Shown here: positions 63,078 to 64,000 of the stretch, piece by piece
Layout: each line of letters begins with the position of its first letter
Numbering within the stretch: the first letter of the stretch is position 1
Source of the DNA: an uncultured Woeseiaceae bacterium
Lineage (GTDB): Bacteria; Pseudomonadota; Gammaproteobacteria; Steroidobacterales; Woeseiaceae
Assembly (NCBI GenBank): GCA_947258565.1
Contig: CAMYJB010000005.1
Span: 108,217 to 172,216, forward strand
Direction of reading: 5' to 3'
DNA length: 64,000 nucleotides
Position numbers and translations under genes: made by a program
The notes under the pieces: model-generated
Seen by the model: only the letters and a program-made list of their open reading frames with translations
The model's database searches: none
Told to the model about the DNA's origin: nothing

Positions 63078-63842
63078 TCAGAACTTGCCGTTATCGTTTT
63101 TCCACTCACTGCGTGGCGCGATCTTTTCGATCGTGTCCCAGCGCTCAACCACTTTGCCGTTTACGAGTCGAAACAGATCATAGAAGGCGCTATGAACACC
63201 CCCGTTATTGCCTTCGCTGACACAAAGTACGAAGTTGCCCTCGGCAAGCACACGATGGATCCGATGGTAGTCGATGCGACGGTCTCTCGCATCCTCGACT
63301 TCCAACGCGGACCGGAGAGTCGACACGCCGTCTGCCAGCCGAGGATCGTGCTCGGCGAAGGTCTCCTCGTCGACAAAATTGGTGAGTTGATCGAGATCCC
63401 CGTCGATGAGTACGACTTGGACAAAAGATCGAACAATGGCGCGGTTGCTCTCCGTCAATTCAAGATCGACAGCCTCGGTCGGTCCGTCCACCATGGTTCG
63501 GCCAGATTCATTGGGCCCGTGTCTCTCCTGAATGTTGTCCCAGTGCTCCACAGCTTGGCCGTCTTCAAATCTGAAAACTTCGAATCCGATCTTGCGACTC
63601 GCGAAATCGTACTCTGTATGTCCGAAGACAAAATCGCCATCTTCAAAAACACGTACAACATTTACCTTAGGTCCCGTCGTGGACAGTCGCTGGAATAGGG
63701 CAGCTAATCCCTCGCTGCCTTCGTGGGTCTGGGGATTGTGCTGAATGTACTTGGCTTCATTGACGACAGCGACCGGCCCAGGATCGCCGGTCTCGATGCT
63801 CTTCAGCAATGCTCGAATCTGATCTTTCTTTTTTACAGCCAT
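63078..63842 (-). CDS. Tandem SnoaL/NTF2-like protein
   Basis: 254 residues from ATG 63842 (MAVKKKDQIRALLKSIETGDP). It holds two SnoaL/NTF2-like domains: first about 5-115 (YIQHNPQTHEGSEGLAALFQRLS, FEVFRFEDGQAVEHWDNIQ), second about 130-250 (TFAEHDPRLADGVSTLRSAL, YDLFRLVNGKVVERWDTIEKI). Each has the YIQHNP/FAEHDP and VEHWD/VERWD signatures of the SnoaL-like aldol-condensation group. Enzyme function is unproven; the family also includes proteins of unknown substrate. The upstream 158 bases to the window edge show no further gene. Confidence 0.85.
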   Translation of the reverse strand: MAVKKKDQIRALLKSIETGDPGPVAVVNEAKYIQHNPQTHEGSEGLAALFQRLSTTGPKVNVVRVFEDGDFVFGHTEYDFASRKIGFEVFRFEDGQAVEHWDNIQERHGPNESGRTMVDGPTEAVDLELTESNRAIVRSFVQVVLIDGDLDQLTNFVDEETFAEHDPRLADGVSTLRSALEVEDARDRRIDYHRIHRVLAEGNFVLCVSEGNNGGVHSAFYDLFRLVNGKVVERWDTIEKIAPRSEWKNDNGKF

Positions 63843-64000
63843 GATCAATTTTAACTGAAGAAGCGGATTGCCAAGACTTGCGCAAGAACTGAGCGGTACC
63901 TAATCGGTAGTGGTTAAGGTCGTTGCTGTTGCGCCTGAGCGATCCCGTCACTGGTCAACTGCGTAAAGTTTGCTCTCTCGCCCGTTTATGCGCCGTCGAT

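Overview
The window reads as chromosomal DNA of a GC-rich, respiring, probably marine or soil Gammaproteobacterium. Pointers are the acpP-fabF-pabB-pabC-mltG-tmk-holB-pilZ order, a type II secretion operon beside a rhombosortase, a TtpC/TonB2-type energising cluster and many DUFs typical of Woeseiales, Steroidobacterales or Xanthomonadales relatives. The genus cannot be fixed from sequence alone. I saw no rRNA, tRNA, CRISPR array, insertion sequence or phage gene. Genes are tightly packed with many 1-4 base overlaps and many GTG/TTG starts.

Layout. 1-4.5 kb (minus): leucine/valine operon ilvC-leuA-leuC-leuD (leuD runs off the edge), headed by a leader peptide with a Leu/Val/Ile-rich run and an intrinsic terminator, i.e. 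a transcription attenuator. 4.9-10.5 kb (plus): DUF3450, TtpC-like ExbB, ExbB, two ExbD, TonB and a TPR protein. 10.6-15.5 kb: ferredoxin, acyl-CoA dehydrogenase, peroxiredoxin, electron-transfer flavoprotein and a sulfurtransferase. 15.7-24.7 kb: DUF6491-like lipoprotein, CoA-transferase, alanine-type aminotransferase, and an AddB-like nuclease with an AddA-like helicase-nuclease. 24.7-30.2 kb (minus): gspG-H-I-J-K-L-M-N, without gspC/D/E/F; rhombosortase is divergent at 30.3 kb. 31-38.8 kb (plus): fabG, acpP, fabF, pabB, pabC, mltG, tmk, holB, pilZ. 38.9-42.9 kb (minus): a double cyclic-nucleotide-domain/rhodanese fusion, a FadJ-type multifunctional enzyme and an endonuclease/exonuclease/phosphatase protein. 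43-44.4 kb: a small TIR-like protein and a glycerophosphodiesterase. 44.6-47.5 kb: thioredoxin-like protein without CxxC, DUF4266 lipoprotein, DUF3570 outer-membrane barrel and ApbE. 47.6-61.3 kb: coiled-coil proteins, a membrane protein, an ion channel, an AI-2E family transporter, a tripartite OprM/HlyD/DUF2955 exporter, a divergent pair of DUF4136 lipoproteins and an RND pump. 61.4-63.9 kb (minus): a TreT-type trehalose synthase and a tandem SnoaL-like protein.

The most interesting system is at 44.6-47.5 kb. ApbE attaches FMN to a Ser/Thr in Dxx(S/T)GA(S/T). The preceding gene, an outer-membrane DUF3570 barrel, carries exactly this pattern (DTLTGAT, residues 79-85). This suggests a covalently flavinylated outer-membrane protein working with a Cys-tailed lipoprotein and a degenerate thioredoxin-like partner. 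Next are the branched-chain attenuator, an 8-bp dyad enclosing a perfect -10 element before fabG, and the pairing of rhombosortase with type II secretion.
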